From Neckera pumila (Eukaryota; Streptophyta; Bryopsida; Hypnales; Neckeraceae), in NCBI GenBank assembly GCA_963969595.1, contig OZ018409.1:21732975-21796974 (forward strand): a DNA stretch of 64,000 nucleotides. The letters are read 5' to 3'. This document shows, one piece after another, positions 1 to 11,925 of this stretch. Both the position numbers and the translations under genes were made by a program. Under the pieces are notes generated by a model. It searched no databases, had not been told where the DNA came from, and was given only the letters and a program-made list of their open reading frames with translations. How positions within the stretch are numbered: the stretch's first letter is position 1; each line of letters opens with the position of its first letter.

Positions 1-1944
1 TAAGGTGGATAATGTGGTTGGTTGGTACGTGACACTCTTCATTGCGAGACATGGCACCATTTAAGAGTAATGTCAATGTAGAGCACAGTCATACTAAATC
101 GGAGCAAATCAAGCAAAAACCTAAATATCATACAAGCTCTCACTTGAAGACAATGGCTCATTGGCTAGAGGAGCTCTCATTGTTCAAATTGAGCTCAACT
201 TTGAGAAATTCGGAGTCACAAATTCTTTCTCAAGCCAATTCAAAGAGGGCTCAGCAAGGGTTCTCCAGACTGCCTATGTTGAGTCAAATAAAAGCATACA
301 ACAATCTGCACTCAAACTTATTCTATGATCCTTCTTTACGACGCGGTCAGAAACGTGCTACCTCGCACAATCGACATTCACACGGAGACTCAAAGAGCAT
401 CCTGTAAAAAGAAACTGAAAATTCCTTCTCCTGCGGGTACTACACACATGAGTGAGCTCCCAAGTTAAATCTTCCATACAGGCACAACTGAAATGCAACG
501 TCCAGAAGTCGCAAATCTTGAACCCCAGCCAAAGGATTGAAATTGTCGTGGAGATTGCTCCGACAAGGATTGAGAAGAACACGGGAGGACTCAACCCTAA
601 AACCAGTGAAAAGGAAATTACAATCTTCGCAAACACCAAAGCAATTCAGTAGAAGGCACCGACGGAGGAGAAAGCAAGCAAGCAACCAACAAAAGCACGC
701 AAGAAAATATTCAAAATGCATCCGTAGCGGAACCGCGATCCACTCAGTCACCTTAAGATTTTGATGAGGGAACTCTCCGAGAAACCACCGACGGAAGAGA
801 GTCTCGATTGCCTCCACTGCAACATGCGCCAAATGCCTGCGCTGCCAAGCTCACACTGAGCGCTTCCATGAAGCTCCTTCTCCTTCAACCGCCCCAACAC
901 AGCATTTTATGTCCTATGGTGAAGCCGCAGGGCCCCTAACCCTAAACTTCCCAACTCGTCCTTCCCATCCCTGATATGCAAATGTGCGTCGATGCTCCAA
1001 GATGCCAAGTCCAATGCTGCAACAGTCGCATGGCTGCTGCCATGGTGACGAGGACTGCTGATCAGCTGAAGACCGACGAAGCACGGATTGCCTGACACCA
1101 TCCCTCTCTACACTTCCTCTACTTCTACAGTTCCCAGTTTCATACCCAACCGTGCCCATCAGCACGTGCGCCGTGCACAGCCCTAAATCCCGTTCCGTGA
1201 GGAATGAGGAGATCTAAATTAGACCCAGCGCTGCCGTTTGAAGTGCACAAAGCAGCGAATCTCATTGAAACCCGTTAACCCACGAGCTAAAATTGGCTGG
1301 TATACTTTGTCAGCATCGATAGATCCCCACTCAGCTGTGTTCATTGCAGCAACCAGTAAAGCTTCACACAATTACAGTAGAACGGTGCCGTGCAAATGGT
1401 GTTGCTTAGGAATGTGTTGATACTCGTTTCAGTCGGACTGATGTGATGCGCACTTGACTACAAGAAGAAGAAAGAAGATAGATGCCTCCCAGTGGCATTC
1501 AATTTGCGCGAGAGAAGGGAGAGAGAGACACGAGTGAAAAACTGCCGCACAAGTTGTCAAAGCAGAGAGAGAACATCGTAGTCCGTTTATTTAAGGATCA
1601 GTGTACACCATCCTCTCCAGGAGCACATCTGAACCGCTCGAGTGTATACATCTAAAAACTGCCCAGTCAATTTTGCCTCCATCATAAGTTGGTGAGAGAT
1701 CGACACAGCAGTTGAGGGTGGGTTGTTGTCCTCACCAATCACCTAATTTGAATGGTGCAACACACACAATCAATCAAGCTCCCAATCACCGCCTGGAAGG
1801 AAGGAAAACATCACAACTAATCGTCGTCGTAGGGTTACAGACTCATGGGCTCCTCATCCTCATCAGTAATCATCATCAACGCCGGTCTCTCAGTCTTCTA
1901 AAATCAGAATTGGAAAAGAAGGAAGCAAATCCCAGAAGAATATA
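1..1944. other. No firm gene; flank with a possible first exon
   Basis: No recognisable protein family is visible here. The right part is probably the 3' flank of the DUF7950-like gene that ends at 1945. On the minus strand, an ATG at 825-823 opens a short reading frame (MLQWRQSRLSSVGGFSESS...) that reaches a good donor, AAG/GTGACT, near 746. This could be the first exon of a gene running off the left edge. A telo-box-like AACCCTAAA next to GGGCCC at 920-945 would suit its promoter. No downstream exon could be confirmed, so this stays a suggestion. Confidence 0.25.
920..945 (-). promoter_or_regulatory. Telo-box plus GGGCCC motif
   Basis: The stretch contains GGGCCCC followed closely by AACCCTAAA. 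In plants, telo-boxes (AAACCCTAA) next to GGGCC site-II-like elements are common upstream of growth-related housekeeping genes. It lies about 100 bp upstream of a possible minus-strand first exon at 746-825. The motifs are seen directly; the regulatory role is inference. Confidence 0.25.
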
Positions 1945-4059
1945 TTAACAGAAGGGACTTGCATTTTCGATTTGGAGCACATTTTTCACGCCCGCATCGC
2001 ACACATCAAACCGCCACACGTAAGAGTCGTTGTCCAGCAAGCGGGCCACTTCCGACGGCACCGACATGGCGCTGTGTTCGCCTTGGTGGCTCCATTGAAT
2101 CCCGACGTGACATGTGAACGCAGGGATGCCGTCCGGCAATTGCAGGCCCTCGCAAACCAAAGAAACATCCCCAGCAAGACGAAGGGGAGCTTCGTCTTCA
2201 CCCACCGCGGATGCCAACCACGAGCACTTGGGCTGCCCCACCAGGCGCTTGTACGCCGTGTTCACCCAGCGCACGCGAAAGCGAAGATCGGTGATCACCG
2301 ACGGCATGTCGCCCTTGTTGAGACTCTCTTGCACTACTTCGTAGCTCCCTGGCAACGGGGCGGCATTGGGATTCAAAGTGTCGATGGATTGCACTGTGAT
2401 GGTGGATCCAACAGCTCGCAAGGGTTGAGGCGCAATCAGCTTCGCTTGCCCTTCCGACTGGATGTGAGTCCCGCCTTCATGCATGATGAACTTCTTCAGG
2501 AAGCCCCAGAGCACCGCTTTGCACCTCGCAGCCGGAAATGGGGGCTGGAATGTGAGAGTGGCGAGCTGCGTGCGGATCCCCAACGGATCGATGTGGGGTC
2601 CAATTGCCTGTGGCGTGACAGAAGTCAGAGCAGGAAGCTTAGAGCAACCCGGGAAAAGGAATCGAAAGAAGAAAGGGCAAGTCCTACTGTGTAGCACAAG
2701 CCCTATGATGACCTGACCGAAATACTACAAGCAAACTGTGATAGTGGCAACCAGTGCCTCCTTGTGAACAAACCCAAGCGACAAGACCCCATTTTGCAAC
2801 AGGAACAATCCAGCAGAGGAAATTCGCACGTGCAACAGACACAAGAAACCAACCTGCATTCGGCTGCTCATCCTCTCGTTGGACAATCTTTGAAACGCCG
2901 AGTTCAACCACAAGACGTTATCCCTTTCGTCCGTGAGCATCACGGCCTCGGAAGATCCGCCATGTCGTTGCTCCAAGTCGTGGGCATCCACGACCCCCAT
3001 TCCCCCCCCATCCTGCAAAAACCTGGCTGCTGATCCCGCCAGACTGTGTGTCTCTTCCAGCTCCGACCAGCTGGACATGGTGAGGCTGGTGTTCAAATCG
3101 CTGCTGGAGGCGGTGGCGGGCTTAGTCTCGGAGGAGTTCCATCGAATGTCGGACCGCAGCAGCGACAGCGTCGACGTCGAGGACGTGGAGCTTCGGGTAT
3201 TCACATAAGAAGGGGTGTCGGGGAGGAGAGAGAGCGTGACGATGTTTTTGCTTTCAGGCGCGGCGACTTCTTCAGCAGAAGAGCAGACCTCGCTGTCCGC
3301 GGCGCCGAAGCTGGTGGAAAACGAGGAATAAAACGGCACCCTCGTCGTCCTGAAATTCGAATGCTCCGCGGAGTATAGCGAAGTGGAGTTGATCGCAGCG
3401 CGCTCCATGAATCCCACGTCCTGCGTCGTCGTCGGAGGGGATTGTGTTGCTGCGGCGGCGCCAGCGCCAATGTTGAAACTCAACCCATCCTTGCTGCACT
3501 GCAAGGTTGGGGTGGGGGATGGGGGCTCGTAACGGGGGAGTACAAGGTGGGAGTCGCGCGGAGGCGACGACTTCGCGGAGAGCGAGAGCGACACCGACAC
3601 CCCGTGATCGAAGCTGTCCTTAAAGCGCTGCAATCCGCCGGGCCCGAACACGGGTGCGACCTGCTCGCTGAAAATGGGCGTGAGATTGAAGCTGGGCGGC
3701 TGGAATTCCACATTCCCTTCCACGCCACCCCCGGATTTCCCCCCGGAGCCTGAGCTCGTCCCGTGGTGCCGCGGCTTCTTCATGTTCATGTTCATGTTGT
3801 TGTTGCGCGGGGACGACTTGGGGTGGTGGTGGTTTTGGTGATTCTCCCGCTTGGGGTTGTTGTTGCGCCGCTTCACCCGGCAAACGTCGCCCGATTTGGT
3901 GCTCTTGTCCACCGACAGCGACGACAGCGAGTGTGAGTCCGTTTGATCGGTGGAGCCCTCCGTCTTGGGCGTGGGTTTGGGCGCGATGGGGCGGTACCGG
4001 GACATGATGTGGTCCGTCTTTGAGGGATTCATGGGGAAACCCGTGCGCACTACTAGCAT
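1945..4059 (-). CDS. DUF7950-like protein, full-length copy
   Basis: Two exons, 4059-2854 and 2607-1945, are joined in phase 0 across a 246-bp intron (CAG/GTTGG ... CCACAG/GCA), giving about 622 residues. The N-terminus carries the motif SRYRPIAPKP (about residues 20-29), typical of this plant family. Low-complexity Ser/His/Asn stretches follow, then conserved blocks PVFGPGGLQRFKDSF and VTLSLLPDTPS. The C-terminal domain in exon 2 has FRVRWVNTAYKRLVG and ends with AFTCHVGIQW and VWRFDV. I match it from memory to DUF7950; the function is unknown and a nuclear location is a guess. Start: ATG at 4059; an in-frame ATG at 4032 is also possible. Two PAS-like strands, AVMLTDERDNVLWLNSAF near the end of exon 1 and VITDLRFRVRWVNTAY in exon 2, look duplicated. 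The closest relative in the window is the truncated gene at 28887. Confidence 0.85.
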
Positions 4060-4178
4060 ACCAACACCCTCCTGCGCGATCCGCAGGGGCTCTCATACTC
4101 GTCGAGAATCCATTCCTACCACCATCCCAGTCACTCAACAACGCGCCATCCTGGTGGGCCGCCTCATGCTAGCAACAC

Positions 4179-4200
4179 ATCTCTCTCCCTCTCTCTCTCT
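4179..4200 (-). promoter_or_regulatory. GA-rich run in the 5' leader
   Basis: On the gene strand this reads as an almost pure GA repeat, about 120-140 bp upstream of the DUF7950-like start. GA repeats in plant 5' leaders are known binding sites of BPC/GAGA factors. The repeat is seen directly; its role is inferred. Confidence 0.3.
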
Positions 4201-5870
4201 TGCTGAAGTATCGACAGATTTGCTACATATCCAACCCCCCAAAAGCGTGGTCCGCCCTTGCCCTACGTCGGAATTTGCACACCCAACATGAGAAAACACC
4301 ACCGCAGGGGAGGCGCTCACAAGCACACCGATCCCACAGCGCCGCAGCTTCTTCTCCTTCTTCTTCCAGCCTCAGCAAGCAACCACACAACGACCGCTCC
4401 GCAGCCTCCAGCCTTCCCACCACGGCAGGCCCTGCACGCCAGAAACCGTCATAGAACAACCACTTTGCCGTGTGATCCCATGGCCGTCCTCCCTCACCAA
4501 CACCACCTCCCCCCACGACACTGACCACACCCTTTGCCTACACCATTTGTCCATAAAAAGCCACAACTGCCACCCCCACCCCGACCCCCAAATGCAAACT
4601 CCACTCACGCACACACACACACGAGCCGCGTCATACCAGAACTCCACCACAGCTGAAAACACACCCACAAGAAACCACAAGGAACCGCAAGGAACCCCAC
4701 GAATCACTACTCTCCCGTAACCCTACTCTAAGTTCCCACAGCGGCAACAATCGCCTCACCCAAAACCCTCACCAATATCATCTCGCAGCCCCGAGGCAAG
4801 TGGGCCTCTAACCAGCTCGGCCCTGCGTATACCACAGGCGTATGTCCGTATGGCACCCTAGTATGGGCCAGGAACGCAGATCTTGGAACGAAGGGGCAGT
4901 GCCCGTGTGGACGTTACCAAGCTTATTACTACAGTACTGTACTAAGCTTAAGCTTACCCTACGTGGGCACCCCTGGGGGCTTTGGGGGTCTTTGCCGTGC
5001 CCTTCGTTTGCTTTGCTTTTGCTAAACAATTCTGCTGCTGGCCTTGGCTACGTTGGCGTGGAGCAGGGCGTCATGCAGCCGATCTGCACCCTTGGAATGA
5101 TGCGAGGGGGGGGGATTTTTTAGTGTAAACTGACCCGGGGATTAATCTATGATTTGACTAATTTTGGATGGGGCTGGGAAGGGGGCGGAACCACGGGAAC
5201 CACTGGAAATGCGGGATGCACCAACCCAGTCCGTTTGGCTCGCAGTCTGCTGTGCGCCGCTTTCTTTTCTTTCTGTGGACGGGGATCAATCTGGGGCTCC
5301 GCTTCTGGGCCGTTTTGCGTGCGGCCAAATGGGATTCCTAACCCTTCATGTGTACTTCGGGGCTTCAGAGTCGGCTTAGAGAGTCACGTGATTGTAGGTA
5401 GGGTTTCGCAGTTTGAGTTTGTGTTAAGAGGTCGTCTTCTGGGCTGGTGTTTGGATGCTTAGTTAGGGTTTCGCAGGGGTTTCCTTCACTGTTTTTCATG
5501 CTACCTTTGGCGAGTCCTAGCTTGTCGCTGCTGCTGAACCGTTTTTTCCGTCAGTTGTTGATTAGGAAATCGTGGTCGGTGAGGTGGTTGTTCTGAATCA
5601 ACGAGTGAAGACGGTCTTCTTTTAGGCAGGTCTCCTCTAAATCACGACAGCTCTTCTCTTTGTACTTTTTGGGGTTTCGCTTACTGTTTTTCGTACGGTG
5701 TTTTTTGTGCGGGTGGTTGATAGATCAAGACCAGCTGAGAAGCGGTTATACTCTCCTGATCAAACTATGTGTGAAACGTATACTGTTTTATTCTTGCAGT
5801 TTGAAGCTCGTCATTTTATGTTTAGGGTTTCTCATTTTGAGTGAAGGAATGTTTCGTACTTGCAGGTTAG
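4201..5870. other. Divergent intergenic region, no gene seen
   Basis: This C-rich then mixed region lies between the minus-strand DUF7950-like gene and the possible plus-strand transcript starting near 5.2-5.9 kb. It holds a short CA repeat near 4612-4625 and several short open frames without family resemblance. It probably contains promoters for one or both directions; no core promoter could be placed. Confidence 0.4.
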
Positions 5871-5872
5871 GA

Positions 5873-7303
5873 GATGGGTACTCATGAAGATTGCACGCAA
5901 GGCGCTGATTGTGCAGCTGGGGTATGTGTCTGTTATGAACGGCTTGTCATTCGTAATTTTGTATCATTTTGTATCAGTTTATATGGGATTTCTAGTTTGG
6001 AATATATATTATAGTCATGCTTTGTTCCCTTCAGTAAGGGATGAGCTCTAAAATGATTCTAAGGGCAACATGATTGCAGGAGTCGGGAGTTCGCGGCAGC
6101 AGAGATGTCTGCACTCTTGGTTTTGACCTCACTGTAAAAGGTCTACACTGATAAAGTGACACTATTTTGAATTAGTGCAAGTTGAAATATTCCTGTATTG
6201 CACCAATTTTCACAAAACTAAAACTTTGTGGTGACACTAAGTTGAGTTTTCTAGGTGATGGTAATTTCCCCCTCACTAATAGGACAAATCAGTGTACTGC
6301 ATCTTTCAGTTCTCCAGATTTACGTGTAGCCCTTTTTCTAAGTGAACAGTGAACAGTTCTACTATGTTTGTTGCATTGTTGAACTTGATTCATCTTGCTT
6401 TGGTATATGTGATAGAAAAATTCAAATTACTTGATTTTCAGGCATTCAGTACAGTATTACAGGATGTGCAGTTTGTTTACAGGATGTAACCTGTAAACCC
6501 TGCTCGTGCAGCTAGCCTCTTTCCTCTGTATGTATTTGGGGCTTTGTTTTAGTGAGGATAGTCCAAGTCCCACGGCACCTTTGTCATTCTGGTCTGTAAT
6601 AATGATTTTAAAATAAGTTTCAGAGATGAAAACATGTCCTATGAAGGTGGACTAAGCCGAGCGCTGATCTGCAGGACTGTGACAATCTGGACCATGGAAT
6701 TGGACTCTTGCAATTTTGAAGGCAATATTTCTTACGCTGAAATCGTGACCTGTATGAAGAGCTGTCAGAAACGTAGCGTCTGAAGGTACACAACCTGATG
6801 TTACTTAGTTGTGAATCTCTTTTTCAATGCATTATGTTCCTTCTGAATGTGGCCATATGTTAAGCGTGCGGGTGTAGAGCTCTGCCCAGTCTTTATCCGG
6901 TTTCAGCTTGTTATGAATACCACTGCCATCTGGGGGTAAGTGATAGTAATATCAATAGTTAATTTTTTGTAATTGAAGCACTTGGCTTATCCATAGGTCA
7001 TGTCTTATGAAGGAGGACTAAGCCAAGTGCTGCCTTCCTTTTTTCCAATTTGATTTGTCTATTGACCAACACATGCAATTTCCTTCACTGATTCTGGTCA
7101 TATACAATTTAACCCCGTCTGAATTCTTGATTTTTCACAATTTGATGAATTGAACTGGTCATTTTAAATCCATGTATTCTTGGCCCTTCAGGGGTTACGC
7201 TGATGTATACAGACTGGTTGTCCAGTGCTCTGAATTTTTTTTTAAGGTGGTGTTCAAGTTGGAGAATCAATGTGAAGAAAAGGTCCAGAAACTGGAGCTG
7301 TAA
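5873..7303 (+). other. Possible unrecognised multi-exon gene or long RNA
   Basis: Several short open segments have splice sites in compatible phases. 5873-5920 starts with ATG (MGTHEDCTQGADCAAG) and ends at GGG/GTATGT. 6080 onward follows GATTGCAG (ESGVRGSRDVCTLGFDLT). A segment starting near 6676 reads MELDSCNFEGNISYAEIV. One ending at 6935 (FIRFQLVMNTTAIW, donor GGGG/GTAAGT) joins in phase to 7192-7303 (GGYADVYRLVVQCSEFFFKV, then KLENQCEEKVQKLEL and TAA). The last junction is the strongest; the others are tentative. No known domain is recognised. A non-coding spliced RNA would also fit, since the segments are short and the surrounding introns contain repeats. Confidence 0.3.
6977..7031 (+). 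repeat. Perfect 13-bp hairpin with a partial second copy
   Basis: AGCACTTGGCTTA at 6977-6989 is the exact inverse complement of 7019-7031; with one bulge the stem extends a few more pairs. The 3' arm and loop (CATGTCTTATGAAGGAGGAC, 6999-7018, and onward to 7032) recur almost exactly at 6633-6665, where the 5' arm is absent. Both lie in the intron-like part of the possible transcript above. A small-RNA precursor or a transcribed repeat is possible. Confidence 0.5.
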
Positions 7304-7491
7304 CGTGCTCTCAATTCCAGGATGGGTCAGCTTGACATTTCACACGAGGTTAGTTTCTCCTTTCTTGTGTATGAGAAGACCATGCTTTATGTACATCATC
7401 ACTGGTTCCTAACCTTTCAGATGCGTGGCTAATTTGAATGCTTTGCGGGAATGGTGAATATATGATTTTGAAGAACACCGGAAGTATGGAA

Positions 7492-8012
7492 GCAATTGAA
7501 ATCGGATGGAGTTTCAAACTTGAATGTAAGGTTCACAATTAAGGTTGATGTGTATAGCTTCCACTCGAAACAAAGACCACAATTTTGAAAATCTTGGTCT
7601 TCTAATGAGTGAGTCCCATGTCAGAGTGGTAGCTATAGACATCCACTTTCATTGTGAATTGTACAATTGGTCCTTGTTGGATTGACAATGGAATATGCTT
7701 CAAGGGGTTGCCTCAACAACCTTGGATGGTCCAGATTCTGTTTTGAAATACAGCAGCAATTGAAATCAGATGGAGTTTCAAACTTGAATGTAAGGTTCAC
7801 AATTAAGGCTGATGATTATAGCTTCCACTCGAAACAAGACCACAGTTTTGAAAATTTTGGTCTTCTAATGGAGTGAGTCTCGTGTCAGAGTGGTAGCTAT
7901 AAGCATCCGCCTTGATTTTGAATTTTACAATTTGGCCCTTGTTGGATTGACGACAAAATATGCTTCCAAGGAGTTGGCCCAACACCTTTGGAAACTCCAG
8001 ATTCTTTTTGTG
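7492..8012. repeat. Tandem duplication, two units of about 264 bp
   Basis: Unit 1 begins at 7492 and unit 2 at 7756, both with GCAATTGAAATC. They match over their whole length with scattered differences (for example GTAGCTATA and GCTTCCACTCGAAACA occur in both). No long open frame crosses the units. The stretch from here to 8880 holds no recognisable gene; a 22-bp motif is also tandemly doubled near 8204-8247. Confidence 0.8.
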
Positions 8013-8881
8013 CTCACTCTTGAGCAGGAGGTACCAAATCTGCAGGAAGACAGGTGCTTGACACGCACTAGGCGCTATGTCTGCTCTACAGACTTTTAAG
8101 TCTTTGTTTTAGGTTGCGTCTTCGGGGGGAGAACAGGTGAGAGGGGCGAGTTCTGACAATTGCCAAAGAATGTTAAGTAGAGATGTCAGCACTCTTTGCT
8201 GACACTCAAGAATGTTATGAACTTGCACTCAAGAATGTTATGAACATTGGAGCATTTGTGGCTAGAAGCGGGCTATCTTTTGTAATGCGACAAAGATTAA
8301 CCAATTTTGATGTTGGATTCGTGATGGTGAATCTTGCGATTCAAGACAACCTCAATAGACAATAAAGTTCAGTGATGGTTTGGTGATGGAGTGTGGTTGC
8401 ATGACAATCTAGGGCCCTGGCATTTATAGAGTTGAAGGAAGAATGGATTAACATCAATGCAAGGAAATCTTGTAGAGAGATTTATTATGCACGAATGATG
8501 GCTTATAACCTTGATTTTTCCCATTTGTTTTTTCAGCTGATAATGATCCCAGATATATAGCAAAAAGTGTTCGCCAATGGTTGAGATTACAAAAGTTTAA
8601 TGTTTCTAAGTGGCTTGAGCAGTCTTTTGATCTAAATCCAATTACGCATCTTTGCACAAGGCTAGAATACCATTTCAAGCAATATGAAAGTGTTCCAGTA
8701 TGAATTTTAGAGTTGTACAGTACTTGGCAAGTCTCATTCGTCCACCACATTGAAACTAGCTTCTCTGAAGTGGCACTCAAGCTACTTTGAAACGCTCCCA
8801 ATTCTCCTCCTCTTCAACTCAGGAGCTGTAATTAGTAAAACTAGGTGGATTAGTAGTCTTACAACATGTGTCATTAAACAA

Positions 8882-9631
8882 TTAATCCCTAAAAGACCAC
8901 ACACCGTTTTTTGGCAACATAGCGATTTTGGACAGCTCACTACAAACGGAGTTTTTATTTTTTTTCTTTGAAAATTTCACAAAACATATGCCCAAGATGT
9001 AGCTTTAAGGTCCAACAATTTTTATAACTTTTGACTACACAATTAAAAAGTTATTGTATGATATATAATTTTCCGCGTTTGCCGGGCAGCCCAGGCAGCT
9101 CAAAAAAATCCTTCAAAAATCACTCTTTTGAAAAATGAAAAAGTTGGAAGTGGTTCTAAGGAAACATTTAAGAGTTAAAAAGTTTGAATCATTCCATTTT
9201 GTTTAATGAGGTGAGAGTTATTAAGAATTCCAGTTTGTAGATAGGTTTGGAATCCGGAGACTCCATACCTATCCACAAACTGGAATTCTTAATAACTCTC
9301 ACCTCATTAAACAAAATGGAATGATTCAAACTTTTTAACTCTTAAATGTTTCCTTAGAACCACTTCCAACTTTTTCATTTTTCAAAAGAGTGATTTTTGA
9401 AGGAGTTTTTTGAGCTGCCCAAGCTGCCTACCGCACGTGAAAAATTATATATCATGCAATAACTTTTTAATCGTGTGGTCAAAAGTTATGAAAATTGTTG
9501 GACCTTAAAGCTACTCCTCGGGCACATGTTTTGTGAAATTTTCAAAGAAAAAAAATAAAAACTCCGTTTGTAATGAGCTGCCCAAAATTGCTATATTGCC
9601 AAAAAACGGTGTTTGGTCCTTTAGGGGTTAA
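8882..9631. mobile_element. 750-bp near-perfect foldback element bounded by TTAA
   Basis: Two arms of about 365 bp are inverted copies with few mismatches around a short centre near 9247-9266. The ends read TTAA/TCCCTAAAAGACC and GGTCCTTTAGGGG/TTAA. The sequence just inside is A/T-rich with GCCAAAAAACGG on the right and its inverse on the left. There is no open frame. The TTAA boundaries and CCCTAAA termini link it to the other TTAA elements in this window. If transcribed it would form a very long double-stranded RNA. Confidence 0.85.
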
Positions 9632-9989
9632 ATTCTATGCATGCCACTAGCTTTCATGTGGAGTCCGTCCAAAAGTTTTGCTTTTATTATATGCCATTAC
9701 TTACGACGCTCTTATCTACAGCCGCTCCTCTATAAGTGGCCATCATGATCCACATTATGAAACACTACTGTGGAAAACCTGAAATCTTCATTTCTTCTTA
9801 TTTTAGTGTTATGTAAAATCTTTTACTTAACACATTATCAATGAAGTTGGGTCCTACTGTCTTTCACTCTCCACCACTCTTATTATGTGACAAGTGGCCT
9901 TCCAGGTAGGCTTGGCATTCCCTCAACACGATAGGTCTGAACTCCCTAAGTGCTTTCCCTGAAACAACACCCTCCAACCTCACCCTTAA

Positions 9990-11330
9990 GTCCAGGTCTA
10001 TATATACCTTTAGAGATGAAGAGGAGGATGTAGATTTGTGCTTAGTAGATACATCGATACAAGAGGGATATATGAAGTAAGAAAGCAAAGAATAAATGAT
10101 TCAAAATATGTCGAAGGGGCGGAAGAAGGAGATGAGGACGAGATAGAGGACAATCCATCAGATGCAAAAGAAGATATGTGACTCAAAGGACTGTTCATCA
10201 AAGGTCTCTTTGATTCATCAAAATGTGAGGACAATTCATTAGAGGGAGCAATCCTTCACTCCTTTTGAAAGGAGAGAAGAAAAGGCATGAGAAGACAGCG
10301 GTGGTCCAAAAGCCATCAAGGGAATTGGAGACTTCAATTTCACTGCCATATAATGGTGTTGAAAGCATTGTCTCTTGATGCATGAAGTTTAGAAGGTGGA
10401 TGGATCCGTAGATCATGTAATGTTCGAGGGAGAGGCAATAGAGAGATAGTATGAAAGACATGGATTTGGATGAGATAACTATACTTTGTCTTTCTACAGA
10501 AAACCAAATTAAGAAGAGAAAACAATCATGGGGGAATGCATAGGACAGCATGTCAACTTGTAGTATTAGCAAAAATAGTGGCTTTGACTATAGAGGCAGT
10601 GATAAAAACAAAAGGAAGCATATATCACTAGCAAGAATTCCAATTCCAGCAATGGAAGAGGTGGATATATAGATGGGAGTTGGGGCACAAGAATTAGTGG
10701 TACACTAAAAATGATATTTAGTGTTGGCAACACTAATTACGAACCTTGACACTAAATATCATAAGTAAGTAACATTAAATCTAATTTCTAACACTAAATA
10801 TGCTCTATGGTAAATCTGAAATCTGAAAAGGTTTACATTTAGTGTTAGAACACGTTAAAAAAATGAACACGTTAAAAAAATGAACTAAATCCGCTACAAT
10901 TCAGATTTAGTGTTGTGGCTGGTAGGGGGGTAAAACACTAAATGTCATACTACACTAAATATCATTTTTAGTGTAGTGGTTTTGCCTCCAACATCAAGAA
11001 AAATGTACTCGCAAGGTTTGACACTGGCAAGATTGGCAATTGAAACACAATTCACTAGGATCTCTTTTGCATGGGCCTTTCAAGACCAAACAATGATATA
11101 AACAAATCGACTATATTACGATTGAGAGGATATTAGATATCGTCATACTAGAGTTGAGAGGCAATACAAATTTGAGCAAGTAACTTCAGTCTTAGAAGAG
11201 ACATCCTATATGGACCTTCTCTAAAAGTTGAAGCTGTGGCTGGTAGAATCTTGGATTTTGTTGAATTGCAAATTCCACCTAATGTTTGTGCAATATTCAT
11301 TGTACAATCTGTAACTAAATAATGAAAAGG
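9990..11330 (+). pseudogene. Decayed coding traces, interrupted by a MITE
   Basis: Short protein-like runs appear in different plus-strand frames, separated by stops: an acidic run near 10014-10080 (DEEEDVDLCLVDTS), another near 10115-10180 (GAEEGDEDEIEDNP), SRELETSISLPYNGVE near 10310-10370, YSQGLTLARLAIETQF near 11005-11055 and KVEAVAGRILDFVELQIPP near 11225-11280. They resemble the remains of one gene, broken by stops and by the insertion at 10696-10979. The family is not recognised, and the runs could be coincidental. Confidence 0.25.
10696..10979. mobile_element. Short MITE with CACTA-like inverted ends
   Basis: The ends TACACTAAAAATGATATTTA (10701 on) and its inverse complement (ending 10974) flank about 230 bp without coding capacity. 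AGTGG occurs on both outer sides (10696-10700 and 10975-10979) and may be the target duplication. The end sequence resembles CACTA-type termini, but the boundary is ambiguous because the flanking bases continue the palindrome. Confidence 0.65.
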
Positions 11331-11925
11331 GGGAAGATATAGGAATTCAATCATTAACAATGATTGCAGAGACATTAGTGAAATCGTGGATTGGTGGAGT
11401 GATAGACTTCATATGAAGAGTGAAGTTAGTGGATAGTGTTATTTTTAGTTTACAACAACAAAGGTTGGTTTTTTGTGTGATAGCTTTTTTGTTCTACTTT
11501 TGTAATTAAATGATAGTAAATTGATGGTGTGCTATATTTCATATTGAGTACAAAATTTTCATAATATTAAATGAATAATCAAAGAAAATGAAGTGAACAA
11601 GGAACAAGTGCTTTGTCTATATTTAATGGACTTATGATGTAGTAAGAACTAGCCTACAAATTCATTTTCATCTCAAACTAACCTATAAAAGATTGAAAGA
11701 CATTAATTAAAAGCACCAAATCTTGTGTGAGAGGGATGAAACCAAAATATTGGATATTATTCAAAGACTAGTATTGAAGAAATAACCATTTAAGATGCTT
11801 CAATACTTATTTGTTGTTTAGTGTTATTTTGTATTCAACATATGTTTCTAAGTTCACTTCATATTCTAATGGTTTATAATCCAAAAGTGATCATCTATAA
11901 TCTATCTAATAAGCTCCCGATGTTC

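Noticed and set aside
1972..2694. Long plus-strand open frame (240 codons)
   Set aside because: It is the reverse of DUF7950-like exon 2, which has family motifs and proper splice sites; the plus frame has neither.
6620..6672. C/D-box snoRNA-like pattern (CAGA-GATGA ... CTGA-TCTG)
   Set aside because: The C box does not fit RTGATGA well, and the part resembling a guide has no rRNA target I can name; the second copy lacks the D box.
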